A stretch of DNA of 64,000 bases, from NCBI RefSeq assembly GCF_001447155.2, contig NZ_CP014754.1:2356001-2420000 (forward strand), in the 5' to 3' direction. The position numbers were made by a program, and so were the translations under genes. Shown piece by piece: positions 43,123 to 51,556 of the stretch; position 1 is the stretch's first letter, and each line of letters starts with the position of its first letter. The notes under the pieces were generated by a model that was given only the letters and a program-made list of their open reading frames with translations, made no database searches and was not told the origin of the DNA. The DNA is from Marinobacter sp. LQ44 (GTDB lineage Bacteria; Pseudomonadota; Gammaproteobacteria; Pseudomonadales; Oleiphilaceae).

Positions 43123-44169
43123 ATGAGACACGGTGATATTTCCAGCAGTAACGATACCGTCGGTGTGGCGGTGGTGAACTACAAGATGCCCCGGCTGCAT
43201 ACCAAGGCCGAGGTGCTGGACAACGCTCGCAAGATCGCGGACATGATCAAGGGTATGAAGGTGGGGCTGCCGGGCATGGACCTGGTGGTGTTTCCGGAAT
43301 ACAGCACCATGGGAATCATGTACGACAATGACGAGATGATGGAAACCGCCGCCACCATTCCCGGAGACGAGACGGCGATTTTCTCGGCGGCCTGCCGGGA
43401 GGCGAATACCTGGGGGGTGTTCTCCCTGACCGGCGAGCGCCATGAAGATCATCCCAACAAGGCGCCCTACAACACCCTGGTGCTGATCAACAATGAGGGT
43501 GAGATTGTCCAGAAATACCGCAAGTGCATTCCCTGGTGCCCGATAGAGGGCTGGTACCCCGGCGACACCACCTACGTGACCGAGGGGCCGAAGGGGATGA
43601 AGATCAGCCTGATCATCTGCGACGACGGCAACTACCCGGAGATCTGGCGCGACTGCGCCATGAAGGGGGCGGAGCTGATTGTGCGGTGCCAGGGTTACAT
43701 GTATCCGGCCAAGGAACAGCAGATCATGATGGCCAAGAGCATGGCCTGGGCCAACAACTGTTACGTGGCGGTGGCTAATGCCTCCGGCTTCGACGGGGTG
43801 TATTCGTACTTCGGGCACTCCGCCATCATCGGCTTTGATGGTCGTACCCTGGGTGAATGTGGTGAGGAGGACATGGGAGTGCAGTACGCCCAGTTGTCTG
43901 TCAGCCAGATCCGTGACGCCCGCGCCAACGACCAGTCCCAGAACCACCTGTTCAAACTGCTGCACCGGGGCTACACCGGCGTCCACAACTCAGGTGACGG
44001 CGATAAGGGCGTGGCCGATTGCCCGTTCGAGTTCTATCGCACCTGGGTGATGGACGCCCAGAAAGCCCAGGAAAACGTCGAGGCCATGACCCGAAAAACC
44101 GTGGGCACGGCGGAGTGCCCGGTGGGTGAACTGCCGTTCGATGGCAAGGAAAAAACTGCAGGGGCCTGA
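43123..44169 (+). CDS. amiE: Aliphatic amidase (acylamide amidohydrolase)
   Basis: Cytoplasmic nitrilase-superfamily enzyme that hydrolyses short aliphatic amides (acetamide, propionamide) to the acid and ammonia. From memory of the Pseudomonas enzyme the identity is very high from the first residues ([20 protein letters not shown]). The catalytic triad is Glu59, Lys134 and Cys166, exactly at the published positions for P. aeruginosa AmiE. Length 348 is normal. In Pseudomonas amiE is under AmiC/AmiR antitermination. Here no amiR or amiC is seen, and the gene sits in an ABC-transporter operon behind a two-component operator. Confidence 0.97.
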   Translation: MRHGDISSSNDTVGVAVVNYKMPRLHTKAEVLDNARKIADMIKGMKVGLPGMDLVVFPEYSTMGIMYDNDEMMETAATIPGDETAIFSAACREANTWGVFSLTGERHEDHPNKAPYNTLVLINNEGEIVQKYRKCIPWCPIEGWYPGDTTYVTEGPKGMKISLIICDDGNYPEIWRDCAMKGAELIVRCQGYMYPAKEQQIMMAKSMAWANNCYVAVANASGFDGVYSYFGHSAIIGFDGRTLGECGEEDMGVQYAQLSVSQIRDARANDQSQNHLFKLLHRGYTGVHNSGDGDKGVADCPFEFYRTWVMDAQKAQENVEAMTRKTVGTAECPVGELPFDGKEKTAGA

Positions 44170-44184
44170 GCCCGGGAGACCGCG

Positions 44185-45228
44185 ATGCCGTTTATTAATG
44201 AGCGGCTGGAAGCCAACCGGGAAACACTGGCAAGGAACCGGGCCGACTCAGGCCCGGTTCGTGTTTCCCGGTTCCGCTTTGAGCCGGATGCCGTGATGGC
44301 GAGCCTTCGGGCTAATATTGTCGGTCAGGAGCAGGCCCTGACAGCCATGGAATCCATGTTGGTTCGGGTAAAAGCCGACATCGGTGAAGAGAACCGTCCG
44401 CTGGCGGTTCACTTGTTTCTGGGGCCGACCGGTGTGGGCAAGACTGAAACCGTTCGGCTGATTGCCGAGGCCATTCATGGCAGCCGCGATGCCCTGTGCC
44501 GAATCGACATGAACACCCTGGCCCAGGAGCACTACGCGGCGGCGTTGACCGGCGCGCCGCCCGGTTATGTGGGCAGCAAGGAAGGCCACAGCCTGTTTGA
44601 TCTTGAGAAGGTTCAGGGATCGTTCAGCAAACCGGGCATCGTCTTGTTCGACGAACTTGAAAAGGCCAGCAAGGAGGTCACCCGGACCCTGCTCAATGTG
44701 CTCGATACCGGCCGGCTGGTGTTCCCCTCCGGCAACCGGGAAATCGACTTCCGCAACACGCTGATCTTTATGACCAGCAACGCCGGAGCCCTGGAAGCGG
44801 AAGCGCACCATCACCGCTATCAGCGAGGCTGGCGCCGCTGGCTGGGGCTGGAGCCGGGCCCGCAGGAGAACATTCGGGACAAGGCCCTGCGCCGCCATTT
44901 CGACCCGGAGTTCCTGAACCGGATTGACCAGATTCTTACGTCCAACCCCCTGACAGACCAGTGGCTGTATGCCCTTTTGGACATCGAACTGGCCGGCTTG
45001 AACAAGCGCCTGGCCCGCAAACAGGCCTCGCTGGATTTGTCGGTGGAGCTGCGCAGTGTGTTGTGCCGCGATTACGACAGCCGCTATGGCGCCCGCGAGA
45101 TGCTACGGGCGTTCCGCCAGAAACTGGAGCCGGCGCTGGCCCGTGCGTTGCTGGCGCATCCTGAGCATTCCTCATTTCTGGCCGAGCTCAAGGGGCAGGA
45201 GATAGTGGTGCGCCAATACGTCGAATGA
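44185..45228 (+). CDS. amiB: AAA+ ATPase AmiB (ClpB-like), partner of amidase
   Basis: The 347-residue protein has one AAA+ module related to the second ATPase domain of ClpA/ClpB: Walker A GPTGVGKT (80-87), pore-loop-like GAPPGYVGSKEG, Walker B IVLFDELEKA, sensor TSNAG and a C-terminal small domain with YGAREMLR. It lacks the ClpB N-domain and coiled-coil arm. In P. aeruginosa amiB follows amiE and is thought to act with transport or folding; its exact task is unclear. It begins 15 bases after amiE. Its last codons overlap the fmdA operator. Confidence 0.9.
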   Translation: MPFINERLEANRETLARNRADSGPVRVSRFRFEPDAVMASLRANIVGQEQALTAMESMLVRVKADIGEENRPLAVHLFLGPTGVGKTETVRLIAEAIHGSRDALCRIDMNTLAQEHYAAALTGAPPGYVGSKEGHSLFDLEKVQGSFSKPGIVLFDELEKASKEVTRTLLNVLDTGRLVFPSGNREIDFRNTLIFMTSNAGALEAEAHHHRYQRGWRRWLGLEPGPQENIRDKALRRHFDPEFLNRIDQILTSNPLTDQWLYALLDIELAGLNKRLARKQASLDLSVELRSVLCRDYDSRYGAREMLRAFRQKLEPALARALLAHPEHSSFLAELKGQEIVVRQYVE

Positions 45229-45255
45229 CGTAGGTGCCGGGGGTAATTCGCGAAT
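45217..45255 (+). promoter_or_regulatory. Operator of the formamidase operon
   Basis: Inverted repeat TACGTC-GAAT-GACGTA (45217-45232), then GG-N6-GGGGTAATTCGCGAAT. It matches the site at 38017-38055 at most positions with no gap. It overlaps the amiB stop codon and lies 109 bases before fmdA, so fmdA probably has its own promoter under the same regulator. Confidence 0.7.
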
Positions 45256-45363
45256 ACCGCGCCGGTGGCGTATCGCGGATAGTGGAACGGTCAGCGCAGG
45301 CGCCGTCGGGCACTGCGTTCCCAAACTTAGACGCCGAACGCCAAGAACCAAGGAGCGACCGCT

Positions 45364-46596
45364 ATGGCCGAAACACTCATCAAGATCGATTTGAGCAAGT
45401 CCGCGTACGAGAACGAGAACATACACAACCGCTGGCATCCGGACATTCCTATGGCGGCGATGGTCAAGCCCGGGGACGACTTCATCCTCGAGTGTTACGA
45501 CTGGACCGGTGGCCAGATCAAGAACGACGACAGCGCCGACGACGTGCGCGATGTGGATCTGACCCAGGTTCACTTCCTGTCTGGCCCGGTGGGCGTGGAG
45601 GGCGCAGAACCCGGCGACCTGCTGGAAGTGGACATCCTCGACATTGGTGCCTTCAAGGACAGCCAGTGGGGCTTCAACGGTTTCTTCTCCAAGAAGAACG
45701 GCGGCGGCTTTCTGACCGAGCACTTTCCGGAGGCCCAGAAATCCATCTGGGACTTCAACGGCATGTTCACCAAATCCCGCCACATCCCCAACGTTGAATT
45801 TGCCGGCATGATCCACCCGGGCCTGATCGGCTGTCTGCCGTCCAAGGAAATGCTGGCGGAGTGGAACAAGCGCGAGAAAGAACTGTACGACACCGAGCCG
45901 GATCGGGTGCCCGGCCTGGCGAACCTGCCCTACGCCGATACCGCCCACTTGGGCAAGCTGGCGGGTGATGCCGCTAAAGAGGCGGCGCTGGAAGCCGCCC
46001 GCACTGTACCGCCCCGGGAACACGGTGGTAACTGCGACATCAAGGACTTGTCCCGTGGTTCCAAGGTGTATTTCCCGGTCTATGTAAAGGGGGCAGGCCT
46101 GTCGGTGGGCGACCTGCACTTCAGCCAGGGCGACGGCGAGATCACCTTCTGCGGCGCCATCGAAATGGCCGGCTGGATTCACCTGCGGGTGAACCTGATC
46201 AAGGACGGTATGGCCAAATACGGCATCAAGAACCCGGTCTTCAAACCCAGCAGCATCAAGCCGCGCTACGAGGACTATGTGATCTTCGAGGGCATCTCGG
46301 TGGATGAAGAGGGCCAGCAGCACTACCTGGACGTGCACGTGGCCTACCGCCAGGCCTGCCTCAACGCCATCAACTACCTGACGAAGTTCGGTTACACCCC
46401 GGCTCAGGGCTACGCGTTGCTTGGCTGTGCGCCGGTGGAAGGCCACATCAGTGGCGTGGTGGATGTGCCCAACGCCTGCGCCACCCTGTGGTTGCCGACC
46501 GAGATCTTCGACTTCGACATCAACCCCACGGCGGAAGGACCGACCAGGAAGGTCACGCCGGGCACCGACGTACCCCTTTCACCGGACAAGGAGTAA
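45364..46596 (+). CDS. fmdA: Formamidase
   Basis: Acetamidase/formamidase-family hydrolase (formamide to formate and ammonia), 410 residues, cytoplasmic. Family segments seen are YENENIHNRWHPDIPM near the start, GFFSKKNGGGF, HPGLIGCLPSKEML, REHGGNCDIKDL and QGDGEITFCGAIE. It closely resembles Methylophilus FmdA. The start has an AAGGAG-type ribosome site. It is followed after three bases by fmdB, the same order as in Methylophilus. With amiE it gives the cell two amidases of different chain-length preference. Confidence 0.95.
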   Translation: MAETLIKIDLSKSAYENENIHNRWHPDIPMAAMVKPGDDFILECYDWTGGQIKNDDSADDVRDVDLTQVHFLSGPVGVEGAEPGDLLEVDILDIGAFKDSQWGFNGFFSKKNGGGFLTEHFPEAQKSIWDFNGMFTKSRHIPNVEFAGMIHPGLIGCLPSKEMLAEWNKREKELYDTEPDRVPGLANLPYADTAHLGKLAGDAAKEAALEAARTVPPREHGGNCDIKDLSRGSKVYFPVYVKGAGLSVGDLHFSQGDGEITFCGAIEMAGWIHLRVNLIKDGMAKYGIKNPVFKPSSIKPRYEDYVIFEGISVDEEGQQHYLDVHVAYRQACLNAINYLTKFGYTPAQGYALLGCAPVEGHISGVVDVPNACATLWLPTEIFDFDINPTAEGPTRKVTPGTDVPLSPDKE

Positions 46597-46599
46597 GCC

Positions 46600-46953
46600 A
46601 TGCCACTGTACGACTACAAATGCCGGGAACACGGGCTGTTCCAGGAACTGGGGGCCATGGCCGAAGCCGGTAACCCGGCCCATTGCCCCACCTGCAAGGC
46701 GCTGTCACCCCGGGTGATTGTGCTGCCGCCGGAGCTCCTGGCCATGGACCCGGCCCGCCGCAACGCGGAGGCGCGGAATGAGAAGGCGAGGCACGAGCCC
46801 ATCATCTCCACCGCCGACCAGCGGGCCCGGGACGCCGAGCACCGCAAGAGTTGTGGCTGCAAGAAAAAGTCGGACGGTAAACACATGCTGTTCTACACCG
46901 CCGACGGCAAGAAGATGTTCCCGTCTATGCGGCCCTGGATGATCAGCCACTGA
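46600..46953 (+). CDS. fmdB: FmdB-family zinc-ribbon protein
   Basis: Small 117-residue protein beginning MPLYDYKCREHGLFQ, with a zinc ribbon formed by the N-terminal Cys and CPTC, and a second cluster CGCKKK near residue 86. In Methylophilus, FmdB was proposed to regulate formamidase expression; an assembly or maturation role is equally possible. It directly follows fmdA and precedes a strong terminator, so it is the last gene of the amide island. Confidence 0.9.
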   Translation: MPLYDYKCREHGLFQELGAMAEAGNPAHCPTCKALSPRVIVLPPELLAMDPARRNAEARNEKARHEPIISTADQRARDAEHRKSCGCKKKSDGKHMLFYTADGKKMFPSMRPWMISH

Positions 46954-46972
46954 CCATTGCTTTCACGTGTTT

Positions 46973-46995
46973 GGCCCCCTTGAGGGGCCTTTTTT
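46973..46995 (+). terminator. Rho-independent terminator after fmdB
   Basis: Stem GGCCCC / GGGGCC (46973-46978 with 46984-46989), five-base loop, then TTTTTT. It closes the fmdAB transcript 20 bases after the stop. Confidence 0.88.
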
Positions 46996-47018
46996 ATGTG
47001 GACCTGTCCATCAGGTAT

Positions 47019-47080
47019 TGTCTTGTTTGTAATACCCCTATATAGTGACCAAATCCTTGGTTAACTACCATATATTGTGA
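47019..47080 (+). promoter_or_regulatory. nrdA promoter with paired NrdR boxes
   Basis: Two NrdR-box-like sites, TACCCCTATATAGTGA (47033-47048) and CTACCATATATTGTGA (47065-47080), start exactly 32 bases apart, about three helix turns, as is usual for NrdR box pairs. The right halves fit the ACACWATATATWGTGT consensus well, the left halves less so. TTGTCT (47019-47024) and TATAGT (47041-47046), 16 bases apart, may be the promoter, with its -10 inside the first box. NrdR would repress when dATP is high. Confidence 0.7.
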
Positions 47081-47097
47081 TCAAACTCTGATCATTT

Positions 47098-47280
47098 TGA
47101 TCGCAGGGTAGTCGGGAATCCGGTGAGAATCCGGAACTGACGCGCAGCGGTATTGGGGAACGAGCGTGGCAAGATGACACTGGCGCAAGTCGGGAAGTCG
47201 CCACGTTAGGCAGAGCTGAAAGGTTCACGCCCCTGAGTCCGAAGACCTGCCAGGGATCAGAAGCCCCCCATGGGTTTCTG
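47098..47280 (+). ncRNA. Cobalamin (B12) riboswitch
   Basis: Conserved core GGGAATCCGGTGAGAATCC, then CTGACGCGCAGCGGTA, matches the cobalamin riboswitch pattern. The B12-box-like GTCCGAAGACCTGCC is at 47237-47251. A closing stem TGATC / GATCA pairs 47098-47102 with 47255-47259, followed by a candidate expression hairpin AGAAGCCC / GGGTTTCT. In other bacteria such switches shut off B12-independent ribonucleotide reductase when adenosylcobalamin is present and a class II enzyme can replace it. The 5' leader continues to nrdA at 47400. Confidence 0.9.
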
Positions 47281-47399
47281 GACTGCACCTTCGCGATTCA
47301 AGGGTGAGCAGATTGGTCAGGCCTGCCTGTATTCGGGGCAAGGTGTGCCACTGCGTTCGCGAGGGTGAAACGGAACCAACGCGAATTCAGGAGAGCACC

Positions 47400-50162
47400 A
47401 TGACAGCCACTGCCATTGCCGAACCCCCGGCCCCCGCTACCGATACCCAATCCCTTCAAGTTATTAAACGCAACGGCACCCTGGTTGGATTCAATCCCGC
47501 CAAAATCAGTGTGGCGGTGACCAAAGCGTTCCTGGCCGTGGAAGGCGATAAAGCCGCCGGCTCTGCCCGCATCAACGACGCCGTGCATCGGGTAACCGAA
47601 CAGGTGGTGCAGGCCATCAGCCGGCGCCTGAAAGCCGGTGGCAAAGTGCATATTGAAGACATTCAGGACCAGGTGGAACTGGCCCTGATGCGGGCCGAAG
47701 AGCAAAAGGTGGCCCGGGCTTACGTGCTCTACCGGGAAGAACACGCCCGCAAGCGCGCCAGTGAAGAACCGGTGGAAGCGCACCCGCACCTGACCGTGAA
47801 AAAGAGCGACGGTAGCATCGCGCCGCTGGATCTGGGACTGATGAAACAGCAGGTAGAGCAGGCCGCCACCGGGCTGGACGGCATTGACGGCGAATCCCTG
47901 GTGGAAGACGCCCTGCGCAACCTGTACGACGGTATCGAGGGCACCGAAGTGCTGACCGCGCTGATCATGACCGCCCGGGGCCGCATTGAGCGGGAACCGG
48001 ACTACAGCGCCGTGACCGCCCGCCTGCTGCTGGAACAGCTGCGGCTGGAAGCCGCCGAGGCCCTGGGCCTGCCCCGCAACCAGACGCTGGCGGAGACTTA
48101 TCCACAGGCGCTGACAGCGTTTATCCACGCCGGTATCCGCTACGAATTGTTGGACGAAGCCCTGGCGGCCTTTGATCTGGAACGCCTGGCCGAAGCCCTG
48201 AAGCCCGAGCGGGATCTGCAATTTGGCTTCCTCGGCCTGCAAACCCTGTACGACCGCTACTTCCTGCACTGGAACAAAGCCCGCCTGGAACTGCCCCAGG
48301 TGTTCTTCATGCGTGTGGCCATGGGCCTGGCCCTGCGGGAAGACGATCCCAACGCCCGCGCCATCGAATTCTACAACCTGCTGTCCAGCTTTGATTACAT
48401 GGCCAGCACGCCCACCCTGTTCAACAGCGGCACCCGCCATTCCCAGTTGTCCTCCTGCTACCTGACCACCGTGCAAGACGACCTGGAAGGCATCTACGGC
48501 GCCATCAAGGATAACGCGCTGCTCTCCAAATGGGCCGGCGGCCTGGGCAACGACTGGACGCCAGTACGTGCGCTGGGCTCCCACATCAAAGGCACCAACG
48601 GCCAGAGCCAGGGCGTGGTGCCCTTCCTGAAAGTGGTCAACGACACCGCGGTGGCGGTGAACCAGGGCGGCAAGCGCAAAGGCGCCGTGTGTGCCTACCT
48701 GGAAAGCTGGCACCTGGACATCGAAGAATTCCTGGAACTGCGCAAAAACACCGGCGACGAACGCCGCCGCACCCACGACATGAACACCGCCAACTGGGTG
48801 CCGGATTTGCTGATTGAGCGCATGCGCGAAGACCGCGACTGGACCCTGTTTTCCCCAAGCGATGCGCCAGACCTGCATGACCTGTACGGCAACGCCTTCC
48901 GGGAACGCTACGAGCATTACGAAGCGCTGGCGGAGCAAGGCAAGATCAAGCTGTTCAAGAAAATCCCCGCCAAGCAGCTGTGGCGCAAAATGCTCACCGT
49001 GCTGTTTGAAACCGGCCACCCCTGGATCACCTTCAAAGACCCCTGCAACCTGCGTTCCCCGCAGCAGCACCAGGGCGTAGTGCACAGCTCCAACCTGTGC
49101 ACCGAAATCACCCTGAACACCAGCGCCGACGAAATCGCCGTATGCAACCTGGGCTCGGTCAACCTGGCCGCCCACATCGCCAACGGCGAGCTGGACGTAC
49201 AGCGCCTTGAACGCACCGTGACCACCGCCGTGCGCATGCTCGATAACGTCATCGATATCAACTTCTACGCCGTACCCCAGGCGAAGAACTCCAACCTCAA
49301 ACACCGCCCCGTGGGCCTGGGCCTGATGGGCTTTCAGGACGCCCTCTACCAACTGGGCCTGCCATACACCAGCCCGGAAGCCGTCGAGTTTGCTGATGTG
49401 GCCATGGAACAACTGAGCTACTTCGCCATCCGCGCCTCCGCCACCCTGGCCGGCGAACGGGGTGCCTATGAAACCTACGAAGGCTCCCTCTGGCAGCAAG
49501 GCATCCTACCCATCGATTCCATCAACCTGTTAAAGGAGAACCGTCGGGAAGGGGACCTGTCGCTCAATACCAACAGCCGCCTGGACTGGACCCCGGTGCG
49601 CGAGCTGATTGCCAAACACGGCATGCGCAACAGCAACGTCATGGCCATCGCCCCCACCGCCACCATCTCCAACATCGTCGGCGTGTCCCAGTCCATTGAA
49701 CCGGCGTACCAGAACCTGTTCGTCAAATCGAACCTCTCTGGCGAATTCACCGTAGTGAACCCCTCCCTGGTGCGCGACCTTAAAGCCGAAGGCCTGTGGG
49801 ACAACGTGATGGTCAACGACCTCAAATACTTCGACGGCAGTGTGCAACAGATCGACCGCATTCCACCGGTACTGAAAGCCCGCTACGCCACTGCCTTCGA
49901 AATCGACCCAAGATGGCTGGTAGAGGCTGCCGCAAGACGCCAGAAATGGCTCGACCAGGCCCAGAGCCTGAACCTGTACATGGCCGAACCCAGCGGCAAG
50001 AAACTGGATGCTCTGTACCAGTTGGCCTGGGAACGCGGTTTGAAAACCACCTACTACCTGCGTTCCCTGGGTGCTACCGGCGCCGAAAAAAGCGCCCCGG
50101 TGGCTGCACCCCAGCCGCAAGTGTGCAGTATTGACGAGCCAGACTGCGAAGCCTGTCAGTAA
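47400..50162 (+). CDS. nrdA: Class Ia ribonucleoside-diphosphate reductase, alpha subunit
   Basis: Large catalytic subunit that reduces all four ribonucleoside diphosphates. Two ATP-cone domains are visible at the N-terminus (about 17-105 and 115-200), as in Pseudomonas NrdA, so dATP control may differ from the one-cone E. coli enzyme. The catalytic core contains STPTLFNSGTRHSQLSSCYL, NLCTEITLNTS and the Tyr pair region near the end. The C-terminus ends CSIDEPDCEACQ, with the redox-active cysteines. ATG 47400 has AGGAGA upstream; the open frame to 47304 would cover the riboswitch leader. It has 920 residues. Confidence 0.97.
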   Translation: MTATAIAEPPAPATDTQSLQVIKRNGTLVGFNPAKISVAVTKAFLAVEGDKAAGSARINDAVHRVTEQVVQAISRRLKAGGKVHIEDIQDQVELALMRAEEQKVARAYVLYREEHARKRASEEPVEAHPHLTVKKSDGSIAPLDLGLMKQQVEQAATGLDGIDGESLVEDALRNLYDGIEGTEVLTALIMTARGRIEREPDYSAVTARLLLEQLRLEAAEALGLPRNQTLAETYPQALTAFIHAGIRYELLDEALAAFDLERLAEALKPERDLQFGFLGLQTLYDRYFLHWNKARLELPQVFFMRVAMGLALREDDPNARAIEFYNLLSSFDYMASTPTLFNSGTRHSQLSSCYLTTVQDDLEGIYGAIKDNALLSKWAGGLGNDWTPVRALGSHIKGTNGQSQGVVPFLKVVNDTAVAVNQGGKRKGAVCAYLESWHLDIEEFLELRKNTGDERRRTHDMNTANWVPDLLIERMREDRDWTLFSPSDAPDLHDLYGNAFRERYEHYEALAEQGKIKLFKKIPAKQLWRKMLTVLFETGHPWITFKDPCNLRSPQQHQGVVHSSNLCTEITLNTSADEIAVCNLGSVNLAAHIANGELDVQRLERTVTTAVRMLDNVIDINFYAVPQAKNSNLKHRPVGLGLMGFQDALYQLGLPYTSPEAVEFADVAMEQLSYFAIRASATLAGERGAYETYEGSLWQQGILPIDSINLLKENRREGDLSLNTNSRLDWTPVRELIAKHGMRNSNVMAIAPTATISNIVGVSQSIEPAYQNLFVKSNLSGEFTVVNPSLVRDLKAEGLWDNVMVNDLKYFDGSVQQIDRIPPVLKARYATAFEIDPRWLVEAAARRQKWLDQAQSLNLYMAEPSGKKLDALYQLAWERGLKTTYYLRSLGATGAEKSAPVAAPQPQVCSIDEPDCEACQ

Positions 50163-50205
50163 CTATAGGCTTTGCCGAATAAGCAGCGATTACTCCACAG
50201 CCTGA

Positions 50206-50319
50206 AGAACCGGGCTGGTCTGGCTTCCCAAAAATGTCTGTAGCCATGGATGGCTACAGCCAAGCCCCCCAGGGATGGGTTCACGGGCGGTTTTTGGGAA
50301 GCCAGACCAGAGCGGTTCC
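50206..50319. repeat. Large palindromic element between nrdA and nrdB
   Basis: Perfect 20-base arms at 50215-50234 and 50291-50310 (CTGGTCTGGCTTCCCAAAAA and its complement) extend outward with two mismatches through GAACCG / CGGTTC. The loop holds a second, nearly closed hairpin, CTGTAGCCAT / ATGGCTACAG (50238-50247 with 50250-50259). No gene is present. It resembles a REP-like or nested-palindrome intergenic element, or an mRNA processing or attenuation structure between the two subunit genes. Confidence 0.75.
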
Positions 50320-50368
50320 ACCACCAAGCAAAGCAGGCTAAGCGACCAAGAACTCCGAGGTAAAAGAC

Positions 50369-51427
50369 ATGCTAGATTGGGACGACGAACCAAAAACCGA
50401 AAACAAGCCGACGGCCAGCGCCGGCCCGGCGCCGGTGAACGTAGACGACAAACGCGTGATCAACGGCGAAACCGACATCAACCAGTTGGCGCCGTTCAAG
50501 TACCCCTGGGCCTGGGAATACTTCATGAACGCCAACAAAAACCACTGGACCCCGCTAGACGTCAACATGGCCCAGGACGTCCACGACTACCACCACCGCC
50601 TGAGCCCGGCGGAAAAGCACGTGTACGAAAACGTACTGGCCTACCTCACCACCTCCGACATCCTCGCCATGCGCAACATCGGCCTGGCCGTGATGGAGAA
50701 AATGAGCGCGCCCGAGCTGCAAATCTACCAGGCCCGCCAGGTGTATGAAGAAGCCCTGCACACCTGGACCTACCAGCACTGCATCGAAACCCTCAACCTG
50801 GACCAGAGCGAAATCTACAACCGCTACCGCGTGGTACCGGAAATCAACGGCAAGATCCAGGTAGCCAACCGACGGCTGGACGCCGCCATGCGCTCCGACA
50901 TGAACCTGCGCAACCCGGATGACCTGCAGGAATTCATCATGTCGTACCTGTTCTTCGCCGCCGTGTTTGAGGGCTGCTGGTTCTACAACGGCTTCAGCCC
51001 CATCTTCGCCCTGCAGCGCCGGGGCCTGATGCGCGGCACCGGGGAGCAACTGCAGTACATCCTGCGGGACGAAGCCATGCACTTCTCCTTCGGCCTGAAA
51101 GTGGTGAACCAGATTCTGGAGGAAGAAAACATCACCTTCGACCCCAAAGCCGTGCGCGACATGTGGGACGAATCCGAAGCCGCCGAAATGGCCTACGCCA
51201 ACTACATCCTGCGTGACCCCATCCTCGGCTATTCTGCGGAATACCACACCGAACAATTCCGCTTCGTGGCCAACCGCCGCGCCAGAACCGTCGGCCTGGA
51301 AGAACCTTTCCCGGGGGCCAAGAACGTCTCGCCCTGGTTGGATGAGCAAGCCACCATGCGCAAAGAGAAGAACTTCTTTGAAACCCGGGTGATTGAATAC
51401 CAGACCGGGGCGCAGTTGGAGTGGTAA
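50369..51427 (+). CDS. nrdB: Class Ia ribonucleoside-diphosphate reductase, beta subunit
   Basis: Small subunit that holds the diiron-tyrosyl radical cofactor. The ligands are all present at E. coli-like spacing: Asp97, Glu128 and His131, then Glu201, Glu235 and His238, with radical Tyr135 in EALHTWTYQH. It is therefore a classical tyrosyl enzyme that needs oxygen and iron. It has 352 residues; GAGG stands eight bases before ATG. It lies 206 bases after nrdA, separated by the large palindrome, and is probably in the same transcript. Confidence 0.97.
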   Translation: MLDWDDEPKTENKPTASAGPAPVNVDDKRVINGETDINQLAPFKYPWAWEYFMNANKNHWTPLDVNMAQDVHDYHHRLSPAEKHVYENVLAYLTTSDILAMRNIGLAVMEKMSAPELQIYQARQVYEEALHTWTYQHCIETLNLDQSEIYNRYRVVPEINGKIQVANRRLDAAMRSDMNLRNPDDLQEFIMSYLFFAAVFEGCWFYNGFSPIFALQRRGLMRGTGEQLQYILRDEAMHFSFGLKVVNQILEEENITFDPKAVRDMWDESEAAEMAYANYILRDPILGYSAEYHTEQFRFVANRRARTVGLEEPFPGAKNVSPWLDEQATMRKEKNFFETRVIEYQTGAQLEW

Positions 51428-51437
51428 TACGCTAAAA

Positions 51438-51482
51438 CCGCCGGTGCCAAAGACAACAGAGGTTGATCTACGGCACCGGCGG
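51438..51482 (+). repeat. Inverted repeat after nrdB
   Basis: CCGCCGGTGCC (51438-51448) and GGCACCGGCGG (51472-51482) form a perfect 11-base stem with a 23-base loop, 11 bases after the nrdB stop. No T run follows, so it may be a processing or stability structure rather than an intrinsic terminator. Confidence 0.5.
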
Positions 51483-51556
51483 GAGTGTAATGGCAGCACA
51501 GTGACGTTGCGCACGGCGCCCGGTTTTAGGCGCTCTCCACGGAAGAGGCCAAGCCC

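Noticed and set aside
46961..46973. TTTCACGTG as a parS site after fmdB
   Set aside because: Only the left half fits; the right half TTTGG does not match AAACA.
48098..48106. Exact DnaA box TTATCCACA inside nrdA
   Set aside because: A single copy within coding sequence, far from other boxes; one chance match is expected in a window of this size.
47298..49499. Long minus-strand open frame (733 codons) opposite nrdA
   Set aside because: It has low-complexity His/Gln/Gly-rich composition, no motif, and lies fully inside a certain nrdA; a shadow caused by strong codon bias.
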